From: Phascolarctos cinereus
Lineage: Eukaryota > Chordata > Mammalia > Diprotodontia > Phascolarctidae
DNA length: 64,000 bases
Direction of reading: 5' to 3'
Assembly: GCF_002099425.1 (NCBI RefSeq)
Contig: NW_018344184.1
Span: 2,943,001 to 3,007,000, forward strand
In this document: positions 1 through 10,450 of the stretch, piece by piece
Layout: every line of letters begins with the position of its first letter
How positions within the stretch are numbered: the stretch's first letter is position 1
The notes under the pieces: generated by a model
Database searches by the model: none
What the model saw: only the letters and a program-made list of their open reading frames with translations
What the model was told of the DNA's origin: nothing
Translations under genes and position numbers: made by a program

Positions 1-52
1 TGATTGGGAAACTCATCAAATTGCTAAAAGACTGCTCTGATAAATAAAGGCC

Positions 53-128
53 AAACTGCTTCAATATCTTTGCCAAGAAAACCCCAAATGGGGTCATGAA
101 GAATCAGACATGATTGAGATAACTGAAA
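53..128 (+). mobile_element. MAR1-type SINE, 3' fragment
   Basis: The sequence carries the end of the tRNA-derived, RTE-tailed marsupial SINE: 'tatctttgccaagaaaa', 'ccccaaatggggtcatgaag' and 'aatcagacatgattgag'. The tRNA-like head is missing, so this is a 5'-truncated copy. Family known from marsupials; assignment by motif recall. Confidence 0.8.
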
Positions 129-169
129 AACAAAAATTGTTATGGATGATAAGAGCCTGAGAAGGTTTA

Positions 170-171
170 TA

Positions 172-206
<35 letters not shown>

Positions 207-292
207 ATGTGTGTAATGTGTATACATATGTATATGTGTACATATAGTGTGTGTATGTATATGTGTATATATATTTATATATATGTATATGA
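170..292. repeat. TG/TA microsatellite
   Basis: About 26 bases of pure TG are followed by degenerate TGTA and TATA steps. Open frames over it encode only Cys-Val or His-Thr runs and are artefacts. Confidence 0.95.
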
Positions 293-640
293 GAGATGTA
301 TAGAGATAGAAATAACAAGATTTGGGCACTCAGTAGATATGTGGAATAAGGAAGAATGAGGAGTTGAGGTTAATACTGAGGTTGGTTGTGAAACTGAGTC
401 ATTGAAAAGATTATGGCATCCTGGAGAGTAAAACTTCAGTGTTATCCTTAATTCCTCATTCTCCCTTGACAGTTATGTTGCATCTTCCAGTTATGGCCCT
501 ACATTTACCTTTAAAGTTTACTTTCTTCTCATTTCTACTGTGCACCTTCACTTACATTTTCTATGACTTTTAAAAATTATTTTTCTACTTTATTCTTTCT
601 TGTGTTTTTTTTTCTTTTGATCTGTTTCTTTTGGAGGGGT

Positions 641-1860
641 TTAAAAAATACTTATTTATTTTTAGTTTTCAGCATTCTTTTTTGTAAGATTTTAAGTTCT
701 AAATTTCCCCCTCTTTCTCCCCTCTCTCTCCCCAAGACATCATGCAATCTGACATAGGTTATACATGAGTGATCCTATAATCACATTTCTACATTAGTCA
801 TGCTGTGAAAGAAGAATCAGAACAAAAGGGAAAAAAACATGAGAAAGAAAAAAACAACAAAACAAAGAGAAAATAGTATGCTTTGATATGTATTCTGACT
901 CCATAGTTCTTTCTCTGGATGTGTATAGCATGTTCCATTATGAGTCTTTTGGAATTGTCTTAGATCATTGAATTGCTTAGAAGAGCTAAGTCTAACAAGG
1001 TTGGTCATCTCACAATGTTGCTGTTACTGTGTACAGTGTTCTCCTGGTTCTGCTCACTTCACTCAGCATTAATTCATTCAAGTCTTTCCAGGTTTTTCTG
1101 AAGTCTGCCTGCTCACCATTTCTTATGGAACAATACTGTTCCATTACATTCATATACCACAACTTGCTCAGTCATCCCCCAATTGATGGGCAACCCCTCA
1201 ATTTCCAGTTCTTTGTCACATGTGGATCTTTTTTCCATTTTCTATGATCTCTTTGGGATACAAACCCAGTAGTGGTATTGCTGGATGAAAGGGTATGAGC
1301 AGTTTTATAGCACTTTGGGCATAATTCCAAATTGTTCTCTGGAATTGTTGGCTCAATTCACAACTCCACTAACAATGCATTAGTTTTCCACTCTTCCCAC
1401 ATCTTCTCCAACATTGATCATTTTCTTGTTTTGCCATGTTAGCCAATCTGATAAGTGTGATGTGGTACCTCAGAGTAATTTTAATTTGCATTTCTCTAAT
1501 CAATAGTGATTTAGAACATTTTTTTGTATGACTATAGATAGCCTTAATTTCTTCATCTGAAAACTGCCTGTTCATATCATTTGACCATTTATCAATTGGG
1601 GAATGACATATTCTTGTATATTTGACTCAGTTCTCTATATATTTTAGAAATGAGGCCTCTGTCAGAGACACTGGCTGTAAAAATTATTTCCCAGCTTTCT
1701 GCTTCCTTTCTAATTTTGATTGTATTGGCTTTGTTTGTGCAAACCCTTCTTAATTTAATGTAATCAAAATTATCCATTTTGCATTTTATAATGTTCTCTA
1801 TTTCTTGGTTGGTCATAAATTCTTCCCTTATCCTTCTGTGGCTTTTTTGACATCCCAAGA
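641..1860 (-). mobile_element. L1 LINE, 3' part (ORF2 C-terminus and 3' UTR)
   Basis: Read on the minus strand, 1858-1592 and 1575-1369 encode the C-terminal part of L1 ORF2. Recognisable stretches are 'DRGLISKIY', 'MNRQFSDEEIKA', 'KKCSKSLLIREMQIKITLRY' and 'QCWRRCGKSG', which parallel human ORF2 (MNRHFSKEDIYA, IREMQIKTTMRYH, RCWRGCGEIG). The 3' UTR follows down to an A-rich end near 641. Stops and frame changes show an inactive 5'-truncated copy of about 1.2 kb. I found no convincing target-site duplication. Confidence 0.88.
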
Positions 1861-2071
1861 GAACATGGTGTCTTGGAAAAAGAGGAAAAAGAAAGTATTG
1901 TGCAGGAGGAAGTGGCTAAACATGTCAAAAAATGGTAGGGAACTCAAAGAGGTTGAGCACTAACCAGAAAAAGGGCCATTCTATTTGGCTATTGGAAAGT
2001 GACCTTTTAAAGAGTTTGGCAGGTAACATGAAATAGTTGAAGGCATTTGGGTTCTAGTTGTGTTTCTATTT

Positions 2072-2317
2072 TTGTGGTTATTGTCCAGCCATTTTAGTTA
2101 TGTCCAACTCTTCATTTTGGGTTTTCTTGGCCAAGATTATGGAGTGGTTCACCATTTCCTTCTTCAGTTCATTTTTACAGATGAGGAAACTGAGGCAAAA
2201 CAAGTTAAATGACTTGCCCGGGGTCACACAGCTAGTAAGTATCTGAGGCTGGATTTGAACTGACTTTTCCTGACTCCAAACCTGGTGCTCTATTCACTGT
2301 GCCTCATAGCTGCCCTT
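2072..2317 (-). mobile_element. MAR1-type SINE, nearly full length
   Basis: Antisense copy. The RTE-like tail is at the low-coordinate end ('ttttagttatgtccaactct'), the central 'tgaggaaactgaggc' follows, then the box-B-like region ('cacacagctagtaag', 'tggatttgaact') and the tRNA-like head near 2300-2317. Confidence 0.85.
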
Positions 2318-2329
2318 GTGGCACTATTA

Positions 2330-2455
2330 CTTGTTAGCAACATGGCCTTGAAGAAAAGTTCTCTGGGCCTCAGCTTTATCATTTGTGAAATGGGAATGCT
2401 AGATTATATGATCTCTTGGACACTTTAATTCTCACATTCTTAGGTTCTGGCACTG
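2330..2455 (+). mobile_element. MIR-type SINE fragment
   Basis: Shows the MIR core and downstream words 'ctctgggcctcagctttat', 'catttgtgaaatgggaatg' and 'ctagattatatgatctct'. Degenerate and truncated at the 5' side. Confidence 0.55.
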
Positions 2456-2689
2456 GAGGAAGGAAGGAGTGGATTGTTAATAGGATGATGAACCCATAGC
2501 CCAGAAGGGAATTCTTACAGCAATTGTGCACAATATCGTTAGATTTAGAAAAAAACCCTCCCCTTACCTTCTCACAATTCATTCATTCAACAAGTATTGG
2601 TAACGTCTACAATTTATCAGCTCATGGCCCTCAGTGCTGTGTGGTCTCCTTCCTCCTCTGCTGTGGTAGTGGCAGGAAACAGGACAGAG

Positions 2690-3275
2690 GGTGCCAAAAA
2701 TCACATAGTTTTTAGATTCTCAACAAATTTGAATCTGACTGTTGGCACATTAAATATAAGATCCTTGTCCAGTGACTAAGAGTGAACATATTGCTGGAGG
2801 AGCTAAATCATATCAATCCTGACATTGTTGTCATGCACAAAACCAGAAGAAAGAAGGGAATTATGATTAAATGGAAGGAGGGTATGCAGGTATTCCTTAG
2901 GGAGGCAAACAAAGGAAACAGTGGAGTGGTTTTTATCATCTACCCCAAAGCTATAAGAAATATTTCATGAGATATAGTATATTGCAGTGCTGATAAGTAT
3001 TTTCAAAAAGGCCATCATAAAATAATTACATATTATTAACCACAGTTTGTTGCTTCAGAAGAGAAATTTTATGAAGAACTCAAGACATGTCATGCCCTTA
3101 ATCAAATCACCGTATCTTAATACTTCATAACTTCAATGTAAAAGCAAAAAATGGTGAGGACTGGGAGAAATAAGAGGGAAAATATGGTTCAGGAGAAAGA
3201 AATGAGAGAAGCCAAAAACTTGTAAATTATATAAAGCCTCATACCTGTGTATCATGAACACCATCTTCAATTATT
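2690..3275 (+). mobile_element. RTE LINE, endonuclease region
   Basis: Conceptual translation gives 'LTVGTLNIRSLSSD', then 'LLEELNHINPDIVVMHKTRR', 'GNSGVVFIIYPKAI' and, after frame changes, 'NGEDWEKYEGK'. This matches the apurinic-endonuclease-like domain of RTE-clade LINEs (LTVGTWNVRTL..., DIVALQETR, GDFNAKVG...DWE). Several stops and frame shifts make it inactive. The matching C-terminal reverse transcriptase lies at 4215-5095 on the same strand; most of the reverse transcriptase core between them is missing or replaced. Confidence 0.8.
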
Positions 3276-3282
3276 TCTAATA

Positions 3283-3680
3283 TGACCAATTTGATTTTCT
3301 TTTTCTTTTTTAAAACTTAGATTTGCTGTCTATTTGCAAAAAGAACAGCTCCTAATTTTACAAATCCAACCATCTTTTTGTTTTCAATATTATTAATCCC
3401 TCCTTTAATTTTCAGAATTTTGACTTTGTTGCTTTCTTGGGAATTTCTAATTTGTCATCCAAGTTTATTTTGAGTTGTGTGCCCAATTCACTGTCTTATT
3501 TTTCCTTCTTTTGTTGAAATAATTTAGAGATAAAAATTCTGCTTTAGTTGAGTTATATGTTTCTTATGCTGTCTCATTATTATTTTATTTGATGAAATTT
3601 TATATTATTTTTATGATTTGTTCTTTGACCCATCAGTTCTTTAGAATTCTTCATTTATTGTTATATATAACATGTGTAAT
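3283..3680 (-). mobile_element. Degraded L1 ORF2 fragment
   Basis: The reverse complement resembles the ORF2 stretch before the reverse transcriptase motifs: a tryptophan/glycine-glutamine pair near 'tgggtcaaagaacaa', then an AT-rich region reading like '...INNIENKKMVGF' where human L1 has 'EIETQKTLQKINES'. Heavily mutated. It lies between the two RTE fragments and could be a separate insertion. Confidence 0.45.
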
Positions 3681-3687
3681 ATACGTA

Positions 3688-4015
3688 CAGTTATCCCTTC
3701 CATATTGTAGGAGTTAAGAGTGTAGCACCCCAACATTCTGGAAAATCTGCATAAATATTTTTGGCTCTCCCTTTGTACCAGAGAAGTCTGAATTATTATG
3801 GTATTAAAAGGTAAAATATTTTGATGTTATACAATAAAATGCACCCATTTTACGCATTTATGAGTTTCTAAACTTTTTCTCTGTAATCTGCTGGTCTTTG
3901 TATGTTGTCTGCAGCTTCCACAAGGCTCCCCCAAAATTCCCATTTAATTTCTTATGCCAACCTGTGATATATTGAAACCATGATGGACAAAGTCATGATG
4001 TGGAGGGGGTAACTG
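3688..4015. mobile_element. pogo/Tigger-like MITE
   Basis: A 328-bp element flanked by TA on both sides (3686-3687, 4016-4017). It begins CAGTTATCCCTTCCATAT and its reverse-complemented end begins CAGTTACCCCCTCCACAT, so it has terminal inverted repeats of about 18 bp. The inner part ('gttaagagtgtagcacccc', 'ggaaaatctgcataaat') resembles Tigger/pogo-type non-autonomous elements ('gttaggggtgcgcacccc...gaaaatccgcgtataa'). No transposase is encoded. Confidence 0.75.
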
Positions 4016-4017
4016 TA

Positions 4018-4156
4018 TATATGCACACATAAATGTGTATGTATACACACTCATATATATGCAAACACTTATATGCTCATAATGCACACATGTAAAGCAT
4101 ATCTACAATTTACATACTATACACACACACAAGTATGTGCACGCATGTATAGGTAT

Positions 4157-4199
<43 letters not shown>
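4018..4199. repeat. CA/TA-rich tract with (TG)n
   Basis: Degenerate ACATA and CACACA steps lead into about 38 bases of uninterrupted TG at 4160-4197. Confidence 0.95.
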
Positions 4200-4214
4200 C
4201 AGGCAAGGCATAAA

Positions 4215-5095
4215 ATAGGGAAACATATGCTCACCAAAAGCATTTTCCATTGTTATGGAGGAGATCCAACAAAAAAATACAGACAGAAGAGGGTTTCTTG
4301 GGAGATGGTGAGGCTTTCCAGATGCTTTTGTTTATGTTTGAGGTTGGGGTAATGTCATCAAACCCAAAGACATGGCAGAGCCTCTTGGAAGAGATGTATA
4401 ATGATGCAAATGAGTTTGCCTTACCCATCCACACAGTATAGACCATATGGATGAAGAATGCCTATTGCCCTTATTTTAACATGCATCTGAATGGATACCC
4501 AAAGAACCTGTTCAATAATATATGTATCTAAGACAGACAATACAGATAGCCAATGAGCTAGACTCTAAGTTTAAAAGGAAGAGTAGAGCTGGCTGGATTG
4601 CTTTCAGCAAAATTCCTTACCCCATGCTTTCCATAATAGCAAATGTCCATCTTTTCAATACCAGTGTTTCTGTATGGTAGCAAATCCCTAAACTCTCACT
4701 TTCTCTGAAGAACTAAAGCTGAGCATACCATAGTGGACAAGGAATAGGTACATAGTAGATATGATTAGATTGCAACATGTAACCAATAAGGAACTCTTAA
4801 GAAGAAGAATAAAGGATGTCATCAAGCAATTGTATGACAGAAAGAAAAGATGAGTTGCTCATAGGGCAGAAACAAAAGACAACAGGTGAATACCCAAAAT
4901 TCTGTACTCCCTCAAGATGTCAGGAGACATCAAGGAAAGTCTTCAGTACATCGAATAGAACTCCCTGTGGCAAACTTTTGGGAAGACATGGATGAGAGTT
5001 ACACAGGTGGGCAGGCATGGATAGGTTCTGATCTCAATTATAGGAGGAAGCTCTTAACCAATGAAATCACAGGTCCATTTGAGCATTTGAGTATA
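4215..5095 (+). mobile_element. RTE LINE, C-terminal reverse transcriptase
   Basis: Translated pieces in changing frames give 'LLEEMYNDANEFALPIHT', 'WMKNAYCPYFNMHLNGYP', 'LDCFQQNSLPHAF', 'QHVTNKELLRRRIKDVIKQL' and 'FGKTWMRVTQ'. This is the order seen after the FADD active site in RTE-clade reverse transcriptases (LEEMLNEANEVGLSIHT, KNAYCP...LNGYPIE, LGVSRLQHIRNEEL, GTTWMRVARDR). No intact frame. Probably the same insertion as 2690-3275, with the catalytic core lost and other elements in between. Confidence 0.8.
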
Positions 5096-5098
5096 TAT

Positions 5099-5145
5099 CA
5101 GTACCCTACCTCCTTTGACCCTCAGTACCCTACCTCCTTTGACCC
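5099..5145 (+). repeat. 23-bp tandem duplication
   Basis: The 23-bp unit at 5099-5121 (starts 'cagtaccctacc', ends 'tttgaccc') is repeated exactly at 5123-5145 after one spacer base, at the 3' edge of the RTE fragment. Confidence 0.95.
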
Positions 5146-5935
5146 ACTATAGTCAAATACCCACAAATGGCTTGTTTTCTCTGAGGACTGAAATGGCCAG
5201 GCATGAGAACAATGAACTGAAATGAATCTATAATGCTCTGTCAGCTCTGACCCAAGTCAATATCTTGAAGCCCTTTGATCTCTCATTTAAGATGACAATG
5301 TCCCAAGTTTGTCCTCAGACTTGTTCAATGAATCTGTTTTGGATTATTTCTCCCTTGATTGATTAGTTCCAGTACTTAAGAAGTGAATTTAATTTTCTTT
5401 CCCCCCTCCCATATTTGTAATCTCATTAGATCCATTTGTATTACTTTTTGGTCCCCTGGTGTGTGTAACAGCTCCCAAATTTGTAACATGTGCAGATTTT
5501 ATTAACATGCTGTGTGCTTTCTTCCAGATCATTAATGCTTACCATCAATAATCCAGATGTTACAGAAGACAAGAACTTAACACCAAACCCTACAGCACCC
5601 CAAATTCCCCAAATGCTAAACACTGCCATTTATCAACACTCTATATTTATGGCCTTTCTACTAAAAACGAATCAAAGTGGTCATATCCTCTTTAAACCAA
5701 TTACATACCATTCCATGGGTAAAATCTCATATGGCTGAACCCAAAAACTTTTAATTTTACCCCCACCATGTGTTTGTCTTCTGCTGATACTTTTGCTTTA
5801 AAAGTATCTATTTTATTACTACATGGTTAAGAAATTCACCACCAAGAAGCCCATTCATTCTGCCATTGCAAGTAGTAAGGCTCTGCAATGATCCTTTAGT
5901 TGTGATGAGTAGTAAAATTTGCATGATAGAGTGAG
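5146..5935. other. No recognised feature
   Basis: AT-rich sequence with no repeat I recognise. The short open frames are not protein-like and neither strand shows a microsatellite. It may hold eroded repeat. Confidence 0.5.
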
Positions 5936-5937
5936 AA

Positions 5938-6050
5938 ATGGCAAGGCAGAGTAGACAGAACTGGCCTTAATGTCAGAAAAATATGGGCTCAAGTCTCACC
6001 TAGCTGTGCAACCCTAGGCAAGTTGTTTAATATCTCAGAGCCCTAGGCAA
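5938..6050 (+). mobile_element. MIR-type SINE fragment
   Basis: Contains 'cagaactggccttaatgtca', 'gctcaagtctcacctagctg' and 'gcaagttgtttaatatctca', the head and core order of MIR. Truncated after the 'cctcagtttc' region. Confidence 0.6.
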
Positions 6051-6292
6051 CTCTCTAGGATCATAGACATAAGAGAACCTAAAGCTCTAGCCTTTCAATA
6101 TCTTTATGGATCTCTATGCTGTCATTCAAATTCTTGAAGACAACAAGCCTTTCAGCACAGCTGAAAAGAGAATGCACTCCAGTCGTGGAGGGTAGCCAAT
6201 GAAAAGTCACAGAGATGGGAGATGGAATGCTACATATGAGGTAAAACTAAAAGGCAAGTTTGGCTGGATTGTAGAGTGTCTAGATGGGAGTT

Positions 6293-6532
6293 TATTGTTC
6301 TTCAATCATTTCAATCATGTCTGACTCTTCTTGACCCCATTTGGGGTTTTCTTGGCAAAAATACTGGAGTGGTTAGCCATGTCCTTCTCCAGCTTATTTT
6401 ACACATGAGGAAACTGAGGCAAACAGGGTTAAGAGACTTCCTCAGGGTCCCATAGCTAGTAAATGTCTGAGGCCAGATTTGAACTCAGGTCTTCCTGACT
6501 CCAGGCCCAGCACTCTAACCACTTCACCCCCT
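6293..6532 (-). mobile_element. MAR1-type SINE, nearly full length
   Basis: Antisense copy with RTE-like tail ('tcaatcatgtctgactcttc', 'tggggttttcttggcaaaaa'), central 'tgaggaaactgaggcaaac' and head region ('gatttgaactcaggtcttc'). The poly-A/ACAA end is at the low-coordinate side. Confidence 0.88.
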
Positions 6533-6535
6533 AAT

Positions 6536-7044
6536 ACGTTTTAAACAATGCCTGTGTAATATCAGTCAAAATACACTTTTGGAACTGTAAAATGGACCAT
6601 GTCAGCTCTAGAAAGGTATTTTAACCAAAATCTCCACAATATTAATGAAATATGGGGCCATTCATCCATGAGACCCTGTAGTAGCTATGGCAAGATGAAC
6701 ACCTCCACATCAAAAAGGAATAAGAAAATTAGTAGACATTCTTAAAGATTATGATATACAAATAAACAAGTCTTGCAGAAATACTTTTGGAACAAGCAGA
6801 TGTTAATTCAATAAGCAGCAATCAAGATTCATATCAAGGTACATGCTTCTGTATTTGTTAAATATAACCAAAAGTGGTTTATTGTGGATAGACCTTTAAA
6901 GTGGTGAACATCTAAGACTGTATAAAATGACCCCCAATGGAGGGTAGATATATGCATGAATGCAGTTAAATTATGTCAGAGAAGAAGCTAGGCAGTGGAA
7001 TCAGAGGAATTTATAATGGAAATCCAGGTCCAGGTAATTATTGT
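6536..7044. other. No recognised feature
   Basis: AT-rich sequence without coding potential or recognised repeat. Confidence 0.5.
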
Positions 7045-7047
7045 GAC

Positions 7048-7268
7048 TAATAATAGCTAACATTTATTAAATGCCTACTATGTGTCATTTGATCTTCTTG
7101 ACAACTCCGTGAGGTAGGTGCTATTAGTATCTCCATTTTACAGATGAGGAAACTGACACCAAGAGAGGTTAAGTGACTTATCCAGGGTCACACAACTAGC
7201 AGGTGTCTGAGGTTGGATTTATTCAGGTCTTCTTGACCCAAGACCACCTCTCTACCTATTGTGCCACC
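7048..7268 (-). mobile_element. THER/MIR-type CORE-SINE
   Basis: Antisense copy: L2-like end 'taacatttattaaatgccta', core 'ttttacagatgaggaaactg', box-B-like 'gggtcacacaactagcaggt' and head 'gaccacctctctacctattg'. Close to full length. Confidence 0.82.
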
Positions 7269-7269
7269 G

Positions 7270-8045
7270 ACAACCTGAAACCACGAGTTTTCCATAAAGA
7301 GTTCAGACTTGGTGGTTAATATGGAATGTTTAAGGAAATTATAGAAGTTATATAACACCTCACTGTATGTTGTGGAATTACCACACCTGCAAAGTACCTA
7401 GCAAGACATGACCTGGTGACTAGAATTTAAACATCAGAAGCTCACTATTGATCAGAGATTGAAAGATGGCAAATTTCCTTACCACCAATACAGACCTCAA
7501 AAATATTCTGGAGAGCTCCAACAATAAATTGTACTAGAACTGGACCATTTTCATAGATTGAGCTATTGCCTCAAATTTGTTGGATGAAACTTTGTTGGGT
7601 TTTTTTTAACTTAAAAGCACTGTTTTAAATAGATAGTGCAAAATCAAAATTCATAACATCTAAGGTATGAATATAATAATATCTATGGAATAAAAACTGT
7701 TTGAACTGTGGAGACCTAGCTCAGGAGATGAAAATCATGTGAGAATATGATAAAGTACATATCATTCCTACTCTCCTGTCTGCTATAGTTCTGTTAAGGA
7801 TGTTTTCAGGGAGACTTTGGAGAATGAGCTTACTTCCTAATATTTTTACTCAACTAAATCAGCCATTTTACCCACCTGTGCAATCATTTGTAGAACTTCA
7901 ATTACAAAAAAAACAATAGCAGGAAAATGACTTGTCTTTGGAGCATTTATACCTCAACCCTAATGAAAAAGGTAAGAGTAAGATAACGATGATGTTGGAG
8001 ATGAAATATACCAGAAGCTTGCTATGCTTCATCAACTAATTAATT
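7270..8045. other. No recognised feature
   Basis: AT-rich, with no protein-like frame and no recognised repeat. Confidence 0.5.
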
Positions 8046-8049
8046 AATA

Positions 8050-8175
8050 AGTCAACAAGCATTTATTAAGTTCCCATTATCCTACTATATACCAGGCCCT
8101 ATGTTAAGTGCTGGTAATACAAACTCAAAGAATGAAACAATCTCTCTTCTTAAGGAGTTGATCTTTTAACAAAGT
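8050..8175 (-). mobile_element. L2 LINE 3' end
   Basis: 'caacaagcatttattaagtt', 'ctatataccaggccctatg' and 'ttaagtgctggtaatacaaa' are the reverse complement of the L2 3' end (...ccagcacttagcacagtgcctggcacatag...aataaatg). Confidence 0.75.
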
Positions 8176-8640
8176 ATTCTAATTAACTACTCTTCTTATT
8201 ACAAATAAATGCCTATATGAGAATTTGCAGGGTTACAGTTTCAACTGTTACCTATCATTTCCCATGACATTGATCCATATAAATTTAGGGACACTGTTTT
8301 TAATAGATGTCACTATACCAAATGAACCATTCCTAACCTATGTAGAATGAAAATCTCTCAAAACAGAGACCTGGCAGAGGAAATCAAAACCATATGGGAA
8401 AAGGAAGAAGTATATATTTTCTCCATTGTCCCATTCATGTTTGGAGTTGTTCCAAGTATGCTTTCCATGAGTCTGTGGAAGGTGACTTTGCATGCTTACA
8501 CTTAAATTCAATTACAAATGTAAATTATTTTATCCACTTGTTAAATGGTTTGTGGAAAGTTGAGCATGAGAGAATAGTAGGTTGATACTTGTCTTAGCAA
8601 AAATTTCTATCGAACTCCATAGAATATGAGGATGAGAAAA
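8176..8640. other. No recognised feature
   Basis: No repeat or coding signature seen. The 63-codon frame at 8394-8585 has no recognisable composition or motif. Confidence 0.45.
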
Positions 8641-8689
8641 ATGAAATAATAATAACAACCACAATAATAATAGTTGTTCCTCCTATGTG

Positions 8690-8866
8690 ACACTCTATCT
8701 TGCCTTCCTGTGCCTTGCAGAGCTTGTCCCCATGCCTGATCGCACTCCTTTCTCATCTCTACCTTTAAAATCTCTAGTTTCCTTCAAAGTCCAACTCAAC
8801 TATCATCTCCTGCATGAAGCCTTGCCTGATACTTCTAGCTGTTAGGGCCTCCCCATTACCTTATAT

Positions 8867-8912
<46 letters not shown>

Positions 8913-9056
8913 AAGAACATATATGTGCTATTTCCCTGATCAAATGTAAGGTCTTGAGGACAGGGATGTTTCACATTTGTCTTTGTATCTCCAGCACCTA
9001 GGACAGGGCTTGGTACAGAGCAAGTACTAAATAAATGCTTGTTAATTGATTGATAC
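8690..9056 (+). mobile_element. L2 LINE 3' end with GATA expansion
   Basis: Sense L2 3' UTR: 'tttccttcaaagtccaactc', 'catgaagccttgcctgatac', 'ggacagggatgtttcacatt', 'tccagcacctaggacaggg' and terminal 'actaaataaatgcttgttaa'. A GATA microsatellite has expanded inside it. Confidence 0.85.
8867..8911 (+). repeat. (GATA)n microsatellite
   Basis: About eleven uninterrupted GATA units inside an L2 3' UTR. Uniformity suggests recent expansion and likely length polymorphism. Confidence 0.97.
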
Positions 9057-9064
9057 AGAACTTC

Positions 9065-9282
9065 AAAGTTCATAAAGAAATTTACATATGCTATCCCATT
9101 TAAGTCTCACAATAAACCTGTGATAGCAATGCTTAGGGCACTAACATCCCCGTTTTTGAGATGAGGAAACTGAAATTCAGAGAGTCTGAGTAATTTCTTG
9201 ACCACACAACAAGAAGTTGCAGGGGCAGGACTAGAACCCTGGTCTTCCTGAATCCAAGGCCAAGGTTCCAGCCACTAAGAGT
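9065..9282 (-). mobile_element. THER/MIR-type CORE-SINE
   Basis: Antisense: 'atatgctatcccatttaagt', 'tgagatgaggaaactgaaat', 'gaccacacaacaagaagttg' and 'ctagaaccctggtcttcct' are in the order expected for a reversed THER/MIR. Confidence 0.75.
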
Positions 9283-9289
9283 TACCTCT

Positions 9290-9820
9290 TTTATGTTGTT
9301 ATTAAGGAAAATGTGTGTTCTGATTTCCCCTTTCCTGCAACATTCTGAACCCCCAACCCAAACCCAAACCACTCTTGTTTTTCTCCACCATTTTTAGTTC
9401 ATTGTGGCCTTTGCCTGTGCTTTCCTTTTTCTCATTTTACTGTCTTTATCCTCTTTCACCAGCTGAATGTTTTCTAACCAAACTCCCCTTGGGATTGCTA
9501 TCTAAAGGAGCCCCTTGATTGCATTCATATTCATCCAACCAAAAAAAATTACACTATCATTTTGTTAGGAAATTTTTCTCAAAATTCATTAAAAAATTTC
9601 AAGACATCTTTAAACAACCTTTCACACATATGCAGGAGGGAAAAAAAAACATTTCAAAAAGCAGAGGCAATCAGTGCAAACTATTAATGCATTACTAATG
9701 ATTGGATTTTATATGCAAAGAGTTCCATTCTTCCAGGGAGCTTTACATATTTTATCTCATTTATCCCTAAATGAGGACTCTCAGCAAAGATTACAAAACC
9801 TAGACTAAAGGAGAAATGAA
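9290..9820. other. No clear feature
   Basis: Mixed pyrimidine-rich and AT-rich sequence. A weak MIR head may lie at 9822-9880 ('gcagtatggtatttacttt', 'ggataacctgggttcatct'), too short to call. Confidence 0.4.
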
Positions 9821-9907
9821 GAAGCAGTATGGTATTTACTTTGTAGTTGGATAACCTGGGTTCATCTCCTGAGGGTGAGTGGATTTCTGAATGTAGTTTA
9901 TACATAA

Positions 9908-10450
9908 TTCAGTTCAGTTCAGTTCAATCCAATTCTATTCTATTCAACCTCACTTACTAAATGCATGTGCTGGGCATCCAGAAGCAAAACCCAACAGTTC
10001 CTGCCTTCAAAGAGATTACATTCCACTGAGGGGCTCTGACATACATAAAAAAGTAAATAGAACGCATGTACAAAGTGAGGCAGCAGTGGTCAAAAGGAAA
10101 GAGTCCTGGACATGGAGTCAGAGGAGGTAGATTCAAACTCTTCCTCTAGTGTTTACTCCCTCCATGACCCTGTGCAAATCACTTACTTTCTCTGGTTTTT
10201 GGTTTCCTCATCTGCACAACAATGGGTTGTTGGGTTTGATGGCTCCTAAGGTACCTTTCTAATCTAAATCTAAGATCTCTCTATGATACAACACAATCCA
10301 AATTGGAGGGAGGGCAGACATCTGAGAAGAGAAACGTGGGGAATCCAGAAGAAATGTCCTAGGAGATGGTCATTGAGCTGAGACTTAAAGGGAACTAGGG
10401 AGCTTGAGGGGCAGGGGTGGATAGAGAGTTTACTGCAGTAATGAAGGCAT
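9908..10450 (-). mobile_element. L2 LINE 3' part, split by a MIR
   Basis: Antisense L2. The 3' end is at 9908-10070 ('gcatgtgctgggcatccaga', 'acagttcctgccttcaaag') and continues at 10290-10450 ('gaaatgtcctaggagatggt', 'gagctgagacttaaagggaa'). A MIR-type SINE at 10080-10275 interrupts it, so the L2 is the older element. Confidence 0.75.
10080..10275 (+). mobile_element. MIR-type SINE inside L2
   Basis: Sense MIR with head 'gcagcagtggtcaaaaggaa', 'gtcctggacatggagtcaga', core 'gtgcaaatcacttactttct' and 'tttcctcatctgcacaac', and an L3-like end 'ttgatggctcctaaggtacc'. Confidence 0.78.

Noticed and set aside
24-359. Open frames of 60-101 codons rich in His-Thr or Cys-Val
   Set aside because: They translate the TG/TA microsatellite at 170-292.
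8861-8911. GATA repeat considered as a regulatory GATA-factor cluster
   Set aside because: Uniform tetranucleotide array inside an L2 3' UTR is better explained as microsatellite expansion.
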